From: Caballeronia sp. SBC1
GTDB taxonomy: Bacteria; Pseudomonadota; Gammaproteobacteria; Burkholderiales; Burkholderiaceae
Assembly (NCBI RefSeq): GCF_011493005.1
Contig: NZ_CP049156.1
Span: 2,232,001 to 2,296,000 of the forward strand
Direction: 5' to 3'
DNA length: 64,000 nucleotides
Shown here: piece after piece, positions 53,239 through 62,460 of the stretch
Position numbering within the stretch: the stretch's first letter is position 1
Layout of the letters: every line of letters begins with the position of its first letter
Notes under the pieces: generated by a model
What the model saw: the letters and a program-made list of their open reading frames with translations, nothing else
Told to the model about the DNA's origin: nothing
Database searches by the model: none
Position numbers and translations under genes: made by a program

Positions 53239-53865
53239 ATGGATCAACCGACTGCGGATTCGGGACGAGGGTCGTCCGAAGCGTGGCTCGAGGTCGCTTA
53301 CGAAAGCCTGCGCGACGCCGGCGTCGATTCCGTGCGCATCCTCCCGTTGGCCAAGAAGCTGAATCTGTCGAGAACCAGCTTCTACTGGTTTTTCAAGGAC
53401 CGCGAGGAGCTGTTGGCCGCGTTGCTGGAACGCTGGCGGGCCAAAAACACGGGCAACTGGGTCAAGCAGACCGAGGCATACGCCGAAACAATCTGCGAGG
53501 CAGTTCTGAACGTATTTGATTGCTGGCTCGATGACCGGATCTTCGACTCGCGGTTTGAAGCGGCTATCCGGAGTTGGGCGCTGCAATCGCCTGAAATTGC
53601 CGCCGAGATTCAGGTTGCGGACCAACTTCGCATTGCTGCGCTCACTCAATTGTTCGAGCGCTACCAATACGAACCGATCTCCGCCGATGTGCGCGCGAGG
53701 GCAATCTACCTGACGCAGATGGGCTACATTTCGATGAAAAGCGAAGAGGAGTTGTCTGTACGCATGATGCGTATCGCTGAGTACGTCGAGGTCTTTACGG
53801 GGCAGCGCCCCGAGGACCGCGAACTCGATCGGTTTTTTATGCGGCATCACTATCACGCGACTTGA
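53239..53865 (+). CDS. TetR family transcriptional regulator
   Basis: The 208-residue protein has an N-terminal helix-turn-helix (about 10-65) with VRILPLAKKLNLSRTSFYWFFKDREELLAALLERW, the TetR signature. A C-terminal ligand-binding helical domain follows. It is divergent from the TMADH-like gene, the usual arrangement for a local repressor, and a palindrome lies between them. It ends just before the promoter of tRNA-Leu copy 2. Confidence 0.93.
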   Translation: MDQPTADSGRGSSEAWLEVAYESLRDAGVDSVRILPLAKKLNLSRTSFYWFFKDREELLAALLERWRAKNTGNWVKQTEAYAETICEAVLNVFDCWLDDRIFDSRFEAAIRSWALQSPEIAAEIQVADQLRIAALTQLFERYQYEPISADVRARAIYLTQMGYISMKSEEELSVRMMRIAEYVEVFTGQRPEDRELDRFFMRHHYHAT

Positions 53866-53911
53866 TCGTCGCTGTTTTTCCTCTCCTTTTGATCCATTTC
53901 TTACGCGGCCA

Positions 53912-53939
53912 TTGACAGCGTCGAATCGTTCGATAAAAT
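53912..53939 (+). promoter_or_regulatory. Sigma-70 promoter of the second tRNA-Leu gene
   Basis: TTGACA (53912-53917) and TAAAAT (53934-53939) are separated by 16 bases, the same layout as copy 1. The downstream word GCGTTCTT is also shared, indicating that the promoter was duplicated together with the tRNA. Confidence 0.85.
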
Positions 53940-53962
53940 AGCGTTCTTAGCAGTATCGGTTG

Positions 53963-54047
53963 GCCCAGGTGGCGGAATTGGTAGACGCACATGGTTCAGG
54001 TCCATGCGCCGCAAGGTGTGGAGGTTCGAGTCCTCTCTTGGGCACCA
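53963..54047 (+). tRNA. tRNA-Leu (anticodon CAG), copy 2
   Basis: The 85-base gene differs from copy 1 at two positions only, both in the variable arm: its loop GCGA becomes GCAA, and stem GGCG becomes GGTG, which keeps pairing as a G-U. The anticodon CAG is at 53997-53999, and CCA is encoded. Confidence 0.97.
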
Positions 54048-54085
54048 ACAAGTAGTCAGCAAGACAGTCGGCGTAGTAAAAGAAA

Positions 54086-54118
54086 GCCCCGTAAAGCCTT
54101 GAGCCTGCGGGGTTTTTT
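54086..54118 (+). terminator. Terminator of tRNA-Leu copy 2
   Basis: A CCCCG/CGGGG stem with an interrupted upper part is followed by TTTTTTG. It is related to the hairpin after copy 1. Confidence 0.8.
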
Positions 54119-54870
54119 GTTTTTGACGTCCGATGCGTTTCATGACAATCCGGCTGCGAACAAGTACACGGAAAGTCATCGAAAATGCGACGCGCAACGT
54201 TGGGACAAACCCGGGGCAGCGCAAACAAATCTTCAGCCAGGCCGTTGCGCACGAGCCTTGCGAAAACAATTCTGCATTGGAACTTTGTGCAATTGCAGGA
54301 GCGGGGCCGGCGGTCAAGCACTGCCCTCATCTGCTTTACCCTGAATTGCCTGATTTTCCGAAATCCCTGGACCGCTCTCATCGCCGTCCTACTGCTCGGT
54401 GGCAGCATGGATACGGCATGCACCCGGTCGCTAACGTCTCTATCGATATTGCCAGTCAGCGCACGGCTTCTGATACGCCAGCACCTTCGGCCGTTACCAA
54501 CCTTGGGGTTTCCTAACGAAATTTCTCCGTGCACACATTCCCGGGGAATTCAATTCATCAACGCCTGCATCGCTCACCTTTACGGAATATGGGCGTCCAA
54601 TTTTCAAGCCGACCTCAATTTGACGAGGCCGTGAACGATCGAATCTGAGCGATAACCACGATCGCACGGAATACCGCGTTTCGGAGCATTCGACTTTGGC
54701 ACTTAACCAACAGATCGTCGGGCACCCTATATTAGAATGGGCAAGGCTCCATCTTAGCGGCCGCTTCAAGCTACGATTTAAGGTGCAATACCCTCGCATT
54801 TCTCCCGATCAAGCTGCATCGGAATGCCGCATCATGGCGACGTACATTAAAAATCCCGAGGAAGAACCGA
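54119..54870. other. Non-coding gap before the double-receiver gene
   Basis: In about 750 bases I see no supported gene; several open frames exist, but none has recognisable content or a ribosome site. The base composition is more AT-rich towards the right end, where the promoter of the next gene should lie. Confidence 0.45.
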
Positions 54871-55779
54871 ATGTCAGCAAATAGTGCGCGACTTCTTTTA
54901 GTAGATGACGATCCGTTGACGATTCGAATCATGAGTCAAATGCTTGACGCGTACCCTGATCAACGGTTCGCCACCTCGGGCGAAGCTGCCATTGCGCTTG
55001 CAAAAGATTCGCCCCCTGATCTTATTCTTCTTGATGCCGATATGCCCGGCATGACCGGATTCGACGCATGCGAAGTCCTTAAGGGCGACCCAAATCTGGC
55101 ACACGTCCCGATCATTTTCGTGACGAGCCATGACGCGCCAGCATTGGAAGTCGATGCGCTGAGACTGGGAGCGGCGGATTACGTTACGAAACCGCTCATC
55201 GCAGCGCAACTCAAGGCTCGCGTGCGCGCTCAACTTCGCGTGAGACAGATCGTGAAAGATATTGATCGGGACTGTCGAGAGGGGAAGTTACGAACATGGC
55301 CGGCGACTCCGGCAAAGCCTAACCTGCTAATTATCGAAGATGATCTTTCCACCATCCAGCTGATGCGGCGAACGCTGGAGAATACAGGTACCTTACATTT
55401 TGCGTCCTCCCGCGAAGAAGCATTGCGGCTGGCGAATAGCTACGCGCCAACCGTCATTCTTCTCAACACGCATACCTCGCAGAACGACGCGTTTGAAATT
55501 TGCGCGGCGCTTAAAGCCGAGCCGGCGCTCGAACATGTGCCTGTGGTTTATATCTCACCTGCGGCCGACATCGCCGCTGAACAGCGCGCGCTCGACCTCG
55601 GAGCAGCCGATGTCATCGCCAAACCGTTCAAGGCGGCAATCCTGCAAGCCCGTATTCAAAGCATCATTGACACGGTGCGGCGTATCGAAGCGGAAGTTCA
55701 CGCCATTATTCAATATTGGCAGACGGTGGACGCTCGTTCGCCGCAAGCAATGGCACGCGAACGCAAACATCCCTTATAA
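54871..55779 (+). CDS. Double-receiver response regulator without output domain
   Basis: The 302-residue protein has two CheY-like receiver domains. REC1 (about 7-125) has LLVDDDPLTI, phospho-acceptor D55 in LILLDADMPG, and K107 in YVTKPL. REC2 (about 150-270) has LLIIEDDLSTI and VIAKPF, but N199 stands where the phospho-acceptor Asp should be (VILLNTHTSQ). A helical tail follows, with no DNA-binding or GGDEF domain. GAGGAAG precedes the ATG. It converges on the GGDEF/kinase operon and may act as a partner or phosphate sink for that hybrid kinase. Confidence 0.92.
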   Translation: MSANSARLLLVDDDPLTIRIMSQMLDAYPDQRFATSGEAAIALAKDSPPDLILLDADMPGMTGFDACEVLKGDPNLAHVPIIFVTSHDAPALEVDALRLGAADYVTKPLIAAQLKARVRAQLRVRQIVKDIDRDCREGKLRTWPATPAKPNLLIIEDDLSTIQLMRRTLENTGTLHFASSREEALRLANSYAPTVILLNTHTSQNDAFEICAALKAEPALEHVPVVYISPAADIAAEQRALDLGAADVIAKPFKAAILQARIQSIIDTVRRIEAEVHAIIQYWQTVDARSPQAMARERKHPL

Positions 55780-55892
55780 GCTTGCATTGGAATCGCGTCA
55801 TTTAAGCGCGTGTTGTTGTCCGCCGTGAAAACGTTCAGATCACCGTTAATGCCGTTGATCAGTTCGGTGTGCGCGAGTAGCTCGTGCCCGGC

Positions 55893-56834
55893 TTACGACG
55901 TCGTCAACGTACAGACGCGCGCACGGCCCGTGCGCTTCGCTTCATAGAGCTGTTGGTCAGCGGCCTTCAACAATAATTCAGGCGTGACAGAGGGTGTTGG
56001 CACCATGGAAGCAACGCCCAAGGAGATGGTCACGACCTGATCAACATCGGAGCCAAGATGCTCCACGTTCAATTCGCTCACGCGCGTTTGCATTCTTTGC
56101 GCCATTGCGCTCGCTCCCGCGAGTTCCGTCTTCGGCAAGAGACAGGCAAACTCTTCACCTCCGTACCTGGCCAACTTGTCATACGGCCGTCGAAGCGCAT
56201 CAAATAGAGCCCTTGCCACCAGCTTCAGGCAGTTGTCACCTGCTTGATGACCATAACGATCGTTATAAAGCTTGAAGTAGTCGATATCGATCAAAATCAG
56301 TGAGAGGGGTGCGCTTTCTCTCAGACACTGGCGCCAGTCAGTCTGCACATCCTCGTCAAATTTTCGGCGGTTCGCAACGCCCGTCAGCCCGTCAAGCAAC
56401 GCGCTTGCTCGCAGCAAATCACCCTGTAGCTTCAGGGTCAGGTGGGTTCGCACGCGCGCGCGCACAATGACCGGGTTGATGGGCTTCGTGATGAAATCGA
56501 CCGCACCCAATCCCAACGCGATGACTTCATCTGCCTCCTGATTCTGCGAGGTCACGAAGATAATCGGAATGGCGCCTGTCAGCGAGTCGGCCTTGAGACG
56601 GCGGCATACCTCATGCCCGTCGATGTCCTCCATCACGACGTCCAGCAGGATGAGATCCGGCAACTCAGCACGACAGATCTGCATGGTTTGCGCGCCGGTC
56701 GTTGCCATGAACACGTCGCACTGGTCGCGAAACAGCTCGTACAGAACACGAATGTTCGTGGGCTGATCGTCGGCAATCAGGATCTTGGGACGGCGATTCG
56801 CATGAAGTAACCAGCTTTCCAGAATATGCTCCAT
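55893..56834 (-). CDS. Response regulator with GGDEF domain (diguanylate cyclase)
   Basis: The protein probably makes c-di-GMP when phosphorylated. REC (about 16-130) has ILIADDQPTNIR, phospho-acceptor D65 in LILLDVVMED and K118 in FITKPIN. The GGDEF domain (about 145-310) has LTGVANRRKFD, the active-site GGEEF at 225-229 and an RPYD inhibitory-site motif five residues upstream. Length is 313 residues. The ATG lies one base after the stop of the hybrid kinase, so it is the second gene of a two-gene operon and the likely target of that kinase. Confidence 0.95.
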   Translation of the reverse strand: MEHILESWLLHANRRPKILIADDQPTNIRVLYELFRDQCDVFMATTGAQTMQICRAELPDLILLDVVMEDIDGHEVCRRLKADSLTGAIPIIFVTSQNQEADEVIALGLGAVDFITKPINPVIVRARVRTHLTLKLQGDLLRASALLDGLTGVANRRKFDEDVQTDWRQCLRESAPLSLILIDIDYFKLYNDRYGHQAGDNCLKLVARALFDALRRPYDKLARYGGEEFACLLPKTELAGASAMAQRMQTRVSELNVEHLGSDVDQVVTISLGVASMVPTPSVTPELLLKAADQQLYEAKRTGRARVCTLTTS

Positions 56835-56835
56835 G

Positions 56836-59800
56836 TCACGAACGCTCCAGCATGTCGCGCGCGCTGAGCGCCGCGACCGCGAAATCCAATTCCCGTACCT
56901 GCATCAGGAACTGATCGAATTGGTCCCGCTGTTCCGAACCCGTGTGAGCAACCAGCGCTTCGGCAAGCGCGACGGCCTGCAAATTCGACGACTCGAGAAA
57001 CGCCACTATCTCGTTCAGGCGCAGCTTCCATTCCGCCAACGGCAATACAAGGTCGATGAACGGCGCCTCGATTGTGTCATCTTCAAATTCATGCGCCAAT
57101 GCCGTGACGCTGTCCCGCAGCAAATCTCTTAGATCGGCAACGCCCTCGTCAGTGATGACAACGTTCGTTGCTGACGCATCGGCGTGGCGCAAATCATACT
57201 CAAGTTGGCCGGCCCGCGCCGAAAGCGCGCGCGCGCCCACCGTGCCTGCGGTCCCTTTGATCGCATGCAGCACCGAGGCGGCGCCAAGAGGCTCGCCGTG
57301 TGCGATTTGCTGGCTAAGCAACATGAGTTGCTTTTCCGTCTGCGACCCAAAGTTATCCAGAACACTATTGATCAGCGCAATATTGCCACCAAACCGCGCG
57401 ACAATCGAAGCCTTGGTTTCGACCAGCGGTTCCGTTATCACTTCCACTCCGGACGGCGCTTGATAGGGTGCAAACGCGAGCGGGGATTTTCTTCCGTCGA
57501 TTTGAGCATGCAGCACCGACACCAGCAACTCGACGTCGATTGGTTTCCCGACGTGATCGTTCATCCCGGCATGCAGACACGCTTGTCGATCGGCGTTCGA
57601 TGCATTCGCCGTCATCGCGATAATGGGTAGCGTGGCGCAGCGAGGGTTCGCGCGAATACGCCGTGTCGCTTCGAATCCGTCGATATCCGGCATCTGGATA
57701 TCCATCAGAACCGCATCGAACGGAATGCCTGCCGTCGTTGCCCTTCGCACCCCTTCGATCCCGCCTTCGGCGAGTTGTACTTGAGCGCCCTCCGCTCTTA
57801 GCACTCCCTCGGCAACCTGACGGTTCAGCGCGTTATCTTCAACCACGAGCAGGTTAAGCCCGGCAAGGCGTGCCGCAGGTCTGGAAGCCAGCTCCTGAAG
57901 TTCGGGCGGCCGCGTACCCACAGCGCTCAGCGCGCGCAGTACAACGTCGCTCAGTTGCCTCGGTGTGATCGGTTTGGTCAGGAAGCCCACAAACGGCGCC
58001 TCTCCGCTATCGCGGGCCTCAGCCAACACTTCGCGCCCATAGGCGGTGACCATGACGACCACTGGAAGAGGCACGCCGTCTTTCGCGCCGCGAATGAGTT
58101 TTGCCGCGTTCAGCCCATCCAGGTCCGGCATGCGCCAATCCATCAAGACCACGTCATAGGGTTGCCCGGCGCGCACCGACTCGCTGATCTTTTTGACTGC
58201 GTCGATACCACCGCACACGAAGTCCGCCTGCCATCCGAGCGCCGCGACCGTGCGGACCAGCAGCTCTCCTGCCATCTGGTTATCGTCGGCTACCAGCAAG
58301 CGTAAAGGCCGGTCGATGACAGGTGCGGTAACGGGCGTGCTCGCGCCATCGACGCCAAGCGTGATGTCGAACCAGAACCGGCTGCCAACGCCTACTTCGC
58401 TTTCAACCTGAAGGTCGCCGCCCATTAATCCGACCAGGCGCTTGCAAATGACTAACCCCAGGCCTGAGCCACCGAAACGGCGTGTGGTCGACGTCTCGGC
58501 CTGATTAAAGCCCTCGAAAATACGTCCCGTCTGCTCGCCGCTGATGCCGATGCCGCTATCGGTTACCGCAATTCGTACGCGTACCGTCGCATCCACGCGT
58601 TGCAACAACTCGACGCTGACGATGACCTGCCCGGTCAACGTGAATTTGAGTGCGTTGCCGGCCAGATTGATCAGGACTTGTTGCAACCGAAGGCTATCGC
58701 CAATCAACGAATTGGGAAGTGCTGAATCCAGGTCGAACAAAACCTCGACGTTTTTGTCGCCCTGATTGCCGGAGAGGACAACGCCCAGATCCTGCATCAA
58801 GGGTTCCAGCTCGAACGGATGCACATCGAGCTGCAGCTTGCCCGCGTCGATCTTCGAGTAGTCGAGAATGTCGTTAAGCAGGCCAAGCAACGACTTCGCC
58901 GCTGTCTGCGCCTTGCTGACGTAGTCGCGCTGACGCAGATTGAGGTTGCTGAGTTGCACGAGATGCAGCATGCCCAGCACTGCGTTCATGGGGGTGCGGA
59001 TCTCATGGCTCATGTTCGCGAGGAACGACGACTTCGCAGCGCTCGCCGCGTCAGCTTGCTCCTTCGCCTCGCGCAAACGTAGCTCAAGTTGATGCTGGTC
59101 GGTAATGTCGCGGTTAATCCCTGTCATGACGACAGGCGTGCCGTTCGCGTCCCGCTCGACCTGCATCCGCGTCTGAATGTACCGGATCCGCCCGCCCGGA
59201 AGCGTGATTCGAAACAACGGTAGCTCGTCGCCATTGCCTTCGATCGCTGCATTGAGCGAATTCATCGTGGCGTCAATGTCCGCCGGATGCACGCGCGTGC
59301 GCCAATGATCGAAATTCAAACCGCTGCCGTTCAGCGTCTTAGGCTGTTCGTAGATCTCGAACATGCGCTCGTTCCAGTGGAGCGCGTTGTCCGCCAGGTT
59401 CCACGACCAGATTCCAAGCTCTGCTGTTTGGGCTGCTAGTAACACCTGGTCCCGCGCGGCGGCCAGTTCCATGCGCTGTCCGTGCTGTTCCGTGAGATCC
59501 GTGATGACGCAGACGAAACAAAGCTCGCCGGCAACGACCATTGGGGCAGTGGAGACGTGCGCCGGAAAGATCGAGCCGTCCTTGCGCAGTCCCGCCAACT
59601 CACGGCCGCTGCCGCTTCCTGTCCTGCCCTGTCGCGAAAACTGTGCGACATAGTCGTTGTAGGCATCGACCAGGCTATCGGGAACGAGCGTCCTGACATT
59701 ACGCCCGACCAGCTCCTGCGATGCGTAGCCGAAGGTATTTTCGCCGGCAGGATTGAGCGAGCTCACGATACCGGCGCTATCGATGGTAATGATCGGGTTG

Positions 59801-60801
59801 ATCGCTGTATCAAGGATTGCACGCGTCATGTCGAGGCTGGCAGCGAGCCTCTCTTCCGCCACAGTCCTTAGCCCGATAAGCCGGATGAGCCTAAAACCAA
59901 ACAGCGCCAGCGCGATGACCAGGGCGCCGACACCGGCCGAATGCCAAAGCGTATCGGTCCACCAGGCCGCCAATATTTCCTGCTGCGACAAAGCTGCAGC
60001 GACAAACAGCGGATAGTCCTGCAAGCTTCGAAAGCTGTTGAGCCGCACAACACCATCTTGTGACGACTTCGTCAGGAAGGTTCCTGATTTCGCCGCCTGG
60101 TGGGCATGAAAAAGAACCGTCTCTGATACGTCCGTGCCCTGGAAGCGGCTCTCGAACGGCCTGCGTACGATCATGCGCCCGTTATTGAGTACCAGCGCCG
60201 CGGCGCCAGCATGCCCAATATCCAGGCTGTTATAAAACCGCAAGAAGAAATCAATGTCGATGGTCGCTACCACGACGCCGGCGAAACTGCCGTCGGCGTC
60301 AACGATTCGCCGCGACACCGGCACAGCCCACTTTCCGGTCGAACGACTGAGCAGCGGCCCGCCAATGCGGGCGCCGCGATCCGCGTGGCTTTGATGATAG
60401 ATAAAATAATCTCTGTCAGCGTTGTTATAGCTGTGCAGTTTCCCGGGCTCCGAGCTCATGATCAGCTGACCGGTTCGATCAAAAACAAACAAGCCGTTGA
60501 GTTGTGGAAGCTCGTTTAACCGGGACGAAAACAATTGGCGAAGCCGTTCCAGGGCGGCCGGGCTGGTGCCGTCGTGTTCAACGCGCTCGTCGATACCCAT
60601 CAAGGCGGTGTCGGATTCCTTGATCGTGTCGTTCGCGTGCTGCGCCATTGCGCGGGCGAGATTTGCTGTGGCCGACGTCATTTCCTTCAACTGCACCTGT
60701 CGGGCGGCCAGACTGCGCCAGATATCCGTGCCCACGAGCAAGGCACAGACCAGGACGATAAATGCAGTCATCCGGAACGTGAGCGAATGCTGTTTTGCCA
60801 C
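56836..60801 (-). CDS. Hybrid sensor histidine kinase with Cache, PAS, two REC and Hpt domains
   Basis: The 1321-residue membrane sensor has a first helix (about 8-27), a periplasmic Cache-type double sensor domain (about 30-285) and a second helix (about 290-313). Two PAS domains (about 325-575) follow, the second with a PAC motif before the kinase. HisKA carries phospho-His599 (MSHEIRTPMN), and the HATPase has RFGGSGLGLVICKRLV. REC1 has D888, REC2 has D1034, and a C-terminal Hpt has His1179 (HAIKGTAG). All relay residues are present, so it is a complete phosphorelay. Its output is probably the co-transcribed GGDEF protein. Confidence 0.95.
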   Translation of the reverse strand: MAKQHSLTFRMTAFIVLVCALLVGTDIWRSLAARQVQLKEMTSATANLARAMAQHANDTIKESDTALMGIDERVEHDGTSPAALERLRQLFSSRLNELPQLNGLFVFDRTGQLIMSSEPGKLHSYNNADRDYFIYHQSHADRGARIGGPLLSRSTGKWAVPVSRRIVDADGSFAGVVVATIDIDFFLRFYNSLDIGHAGAAALVLNNGRMIVRRPFESRFQGTDVSETVLFHAHQAAKSGTFLTKSSQDGVVRLNSFRSLQDYPLFVAAALSQQEILAAWWTDTLWHSAGVGALVIALALFGFRLIRLIGLRTVAEERLAASLDMTRAILDTAINPIITIDSAGIVSSLNPAGENTFGYASQELVGRNVRTLVPDSLVDAYNDYVAQFSRQGRTGSGSGRELAGLRKDGSIFPAHVSTAPMVVAGELCFVCVITDLTEQHGQRMELAAARDQVLLAAQTAELGIWSWNLADNALHWNERMFEIYEQPKTLNGSGLNFDHWRTRVHPADIDATMNSLNAAIEGNGDELPLFRITLPGGRIRYIQTRMQVERDANGTPVVMTGINRDITDQHQLELRLREAKEQADAASAAKSSFLANMSHEIRTPMNAVLGMLHLVQLSNLNLRQRDYVSKAQTAAKSLLGLLNDILDYSKIDAGKLQLDVHPFELEPLMQDLGVVLSGNQGDKNVEVLFDLDSALPNSLIGDSLRLQQVLINLAGNALKFTLTGQVIVSVELLQRVDATVRVRIAVTDSGIGISGEQTGRIFEGFNQAETSTTRRFGGSGLGLVICKRLVGLMGGDLQVESEVGVGSRFWFDITLGVDGASTPVTAPVIDRPLRLLVADDNQMAGELLVRTVAALGWQADFVCGGIDAVKKISESVRAGQPYDVVLMDWRMPDLDGLNAAKLIRGAKDGVPLPVVVMVTAYGREVLAEARDSGEAPFVGFLTKPITPRQLSDVVLRALSAVGTRPPELQELASRPAARLAGLNLLVVEDNALNRQVAEGVLRAEGAQVQLAEGGIEGVRRATTAGIPFDAVLMDIQMPDIDGFEATRRIRANPRCATLPIIAMTANASNADRQACLHAGMNDHVGKPIDVELLVSVLHAQIDGRKSPLAFAPYQAPSGVEVITEPLVETKASIVARFGGNIALINSVLDNFGSQTEKQLMLLSQQIAHGEPLGAASVLHAIKGTAGTVGARALSARAGQLEYDLRHADASATNVVITDEGVADLRDLLRDSVTALAHEFEDDTIEAPFIDLVLPLAEWKLRLNEIVAFLESSNLQAVALAEALVAHTGSEQRDQFDQFLMQVRELDFAVAALSARDMLERS

Positions 60802-61129
60802 TATACGACCTCAAAAGATGCAAGCTGTTTCAAGACTGGTACCAGACTTTACGGCAAGAGCGGATGGCACTTGAGAAAATAGCCAAGCCTACTGAATGTA
60901 ATGGAAGCTTGAACAGCGGCTGGAACGAGTGAACTGCGATGACGCCGAGAGCGTCGCTGCCAAGGGACGGGGCGACATTTCAAGCGCCGCAGCCGTTTCC
61001 GCGAGGGTCCAGCCCTGCGCCAGGGACAGCGGCTCCGGCCGGCCCCTCCCCGCAGCATCGGCCCCTGTCATATCTTCGCCACGTAGGGCGGTTACGGTGC
61101 TGTACCCACACTAATAATTCCCCTCCACG
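60802..61129. other. Divergent gap between hybrid kinase and CDF transporter
   Basis: This 328-base gap should hold promoters for both genes. A minus-strand frame at about 60889-61071 contains SLAQGWTLAETAAALEMS, which faintly resembles a sigma-factor region 4 helix-turn-helix. It is too short and unsupported to call. Confidence 0.4.
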
Positions 61130-61810
61130 ATGTCGTCGACGTCCGAGCACGGCCGCGAGAAGCACCACGCCGCCTTCAAGGCGGCCCAGGTAAGCGTTCT
61201 GCTAAACGCGGCCTTGATGACCATGCAGATCGTCATCGGCTGGCTCGCTTACTCCGACGGTTTGCTGGCCGACGGCGTCCATACGCTGGCTGACCTCGCG
61301 GCGGACGGAATGGTGCTGGCGGTCTTGCGCCTCAGCGCCACGGCAGTGCGCCGGAGCGCCAACGACCAGTACGATAGAGTCGAAACCATAGGATCACTAC
61401 TGATCTCCATCCTCTTGATCGCAACAGGAATGGAAACCCTGTGGAGCAGTCTTGGACACGCGGCCAATGCGGCTAATGCGGCTAATGCTTCCAGCGTTCA
61501 TGCAAGCGCGCTGGTCGTGGCGGTGTTTGTGATCGTCGCCAAGGAAGCGCTGTTTCGATACATCATGGCCGTCGCTAAGCGCACCCGTTCCACCCTTCTC
61601 GTTGCGAGCGCCTGGCATGCGCGCTCGGACGCGATCTCGGCATTAATAGCCGCGGTTGGCATTCTCGGTAGCATGGCCGGCCTGGCGATATCGGATCGTC
61701 TGGCCGCTGCGGTCATCGGCATCATGATTGCACGCATAGGCGTGAACCTCGGCTTGAAAGCCGTCAAAGACTCTTTCAGTCGACCCGCCAGCGAAACCGC
61801 CGGGCAATAA
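61130..61810 (+). CDS. Short cation diffusion facilitator (CDF) family transporter
   Basis: This is a divalent metal/proton antiporter-like membrane protein. Six helices are expected in 226 residues. The TM2 metal site is in SDGLLADGVHTLADLAADG, and the TM5 site is HARSDAISAL. The usual C-terminal cytoplasmic domain of about 80-100 residues is missing, since the protein ends shortly after TM6 with SFSRPASETAGQ. An Ala-Asn repeat (HAANAANAANASS) lies in the loop before TM4. Function without the C-terminal domain is known for some CDF proteins, so it may still be active. Confidence 0.88.
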   Translation: MSSTSEHGREKHHAAFKAAQVSVLLNAALMTMQIVIGWLAYSDGLLADGVHTLADLAADGMVLAVLRLSATAVRRSANDQYDRVETIGSLLISILLIATGMETLWSSLGHAANAANAANASSVHASALVVAVFVIVAKEALFRYIMAVAKRTRSTLLVASAWHARSDAISALIAAVGILGSMAGLAISDRLAAAVIGIMIARIGVNLGLKAVKDSFSRPASETAGQ

Positions 61811-62073
61811 ATTCGCCTTTCACTCTCGTCCACTGCACTCTCTTCATTAGTAGAAGAAGGGTCGACATCTGCTTTTCAATGACGTGTACAGGCAACGAAG
61901 CATGACCCTCTTCATGCTCGCCGCTATCATGTCAGTGGGTCCAAGGTCGGGCACGCTGCGGCTATAGACCGCTGCAATGCATCGCTGCAATACTTGTCCC
62001 TGACACCCTGCGTACGCGCTCACGATGCAGCGCGTAGCCGAGGTCATTCACCACATACAAGGAATGCCACGAA

Positions 62074-62460
62074 ATGAATGGAAGCGAGTTGAGCGACGTC
62101 GAATTCCCCGTGCAAAAACAACTCGAGGCTTATAACGCCCGGGATATAGAAGACTTCATGCAATGGTGGGCCCACGACTGTGAGTACTATGAGTTTCCAT
62201 CGCGTTTACTTGCTAGCGGCGCAAACGAGATCCGCGAACGGCACGTCGCGCGGTTTAGCGAAGCCAATCTTTCCGGCAAGCTCGTTAAGCGGATATCAGT
62301 TGGCAACATGGTGGTGGACCAGGAAGTCGTCACTCGCACCTTTCCGGACGGCCCCGGTGAGATCGATGTCGTCGCTATTTACGAAGTCGAGAATGGGAAA
62401 ATAGCGAAGGCATGGTTCAAGATGGGCGCGCCAAGATTGCATACCGCCGAGACGCGATGA
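62074..62460 (+). CDS. NTF2-like (SnoaL/steroid isomerase fold) protein
   Basis: The 128-residue protein fits the NTF2-like cone fold: an N-terminal helix pair VQKQLEAYNARDIEDFMQWWAHDCEYYEFPS, a strand with RTFPDGPGEIDVVAIYEVENGKIAKAWF, and a short C-terminal tail. Family members include isomerases, hydrolases and non-enzymatic binders; nothing here fixes a function. It is a single gene between the CDF gene and the chemoreceptor. Confidence 0.85.
   Translation: MNGSELSDVEFPVQKQLEAYNARDIEDFMQWWAHDCEYYEFPSRLLASGANEIRERHVARFSEANLSGKLVKRISVGNMVVDQEVVTRTFPDGPGEIDVVAIYEVENGKIAKAWFKMGAPRLHTAETR

Noticed and set aside
47769..54047. Integrase-bearing genomic island
   Set aside because: The tRNA repeats suggest mobility, but no integrase, excisionase or phage gene lies between them, so island status is left as a hypothesis.
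54119..54870. Several open frames of 60 to 150 codons
   Set aside because: They overlap each other on both strands, lack ribosome sites and show no recognisable protein features.
60889..61071. Minus-strand frame with a sigma-region-4-like stretch
   Set aside because: It is only 60 codons, lacks a ribosome site and any other sigma-factor region, and lies in a divergent promoter gap; the resemblance is probably chance.
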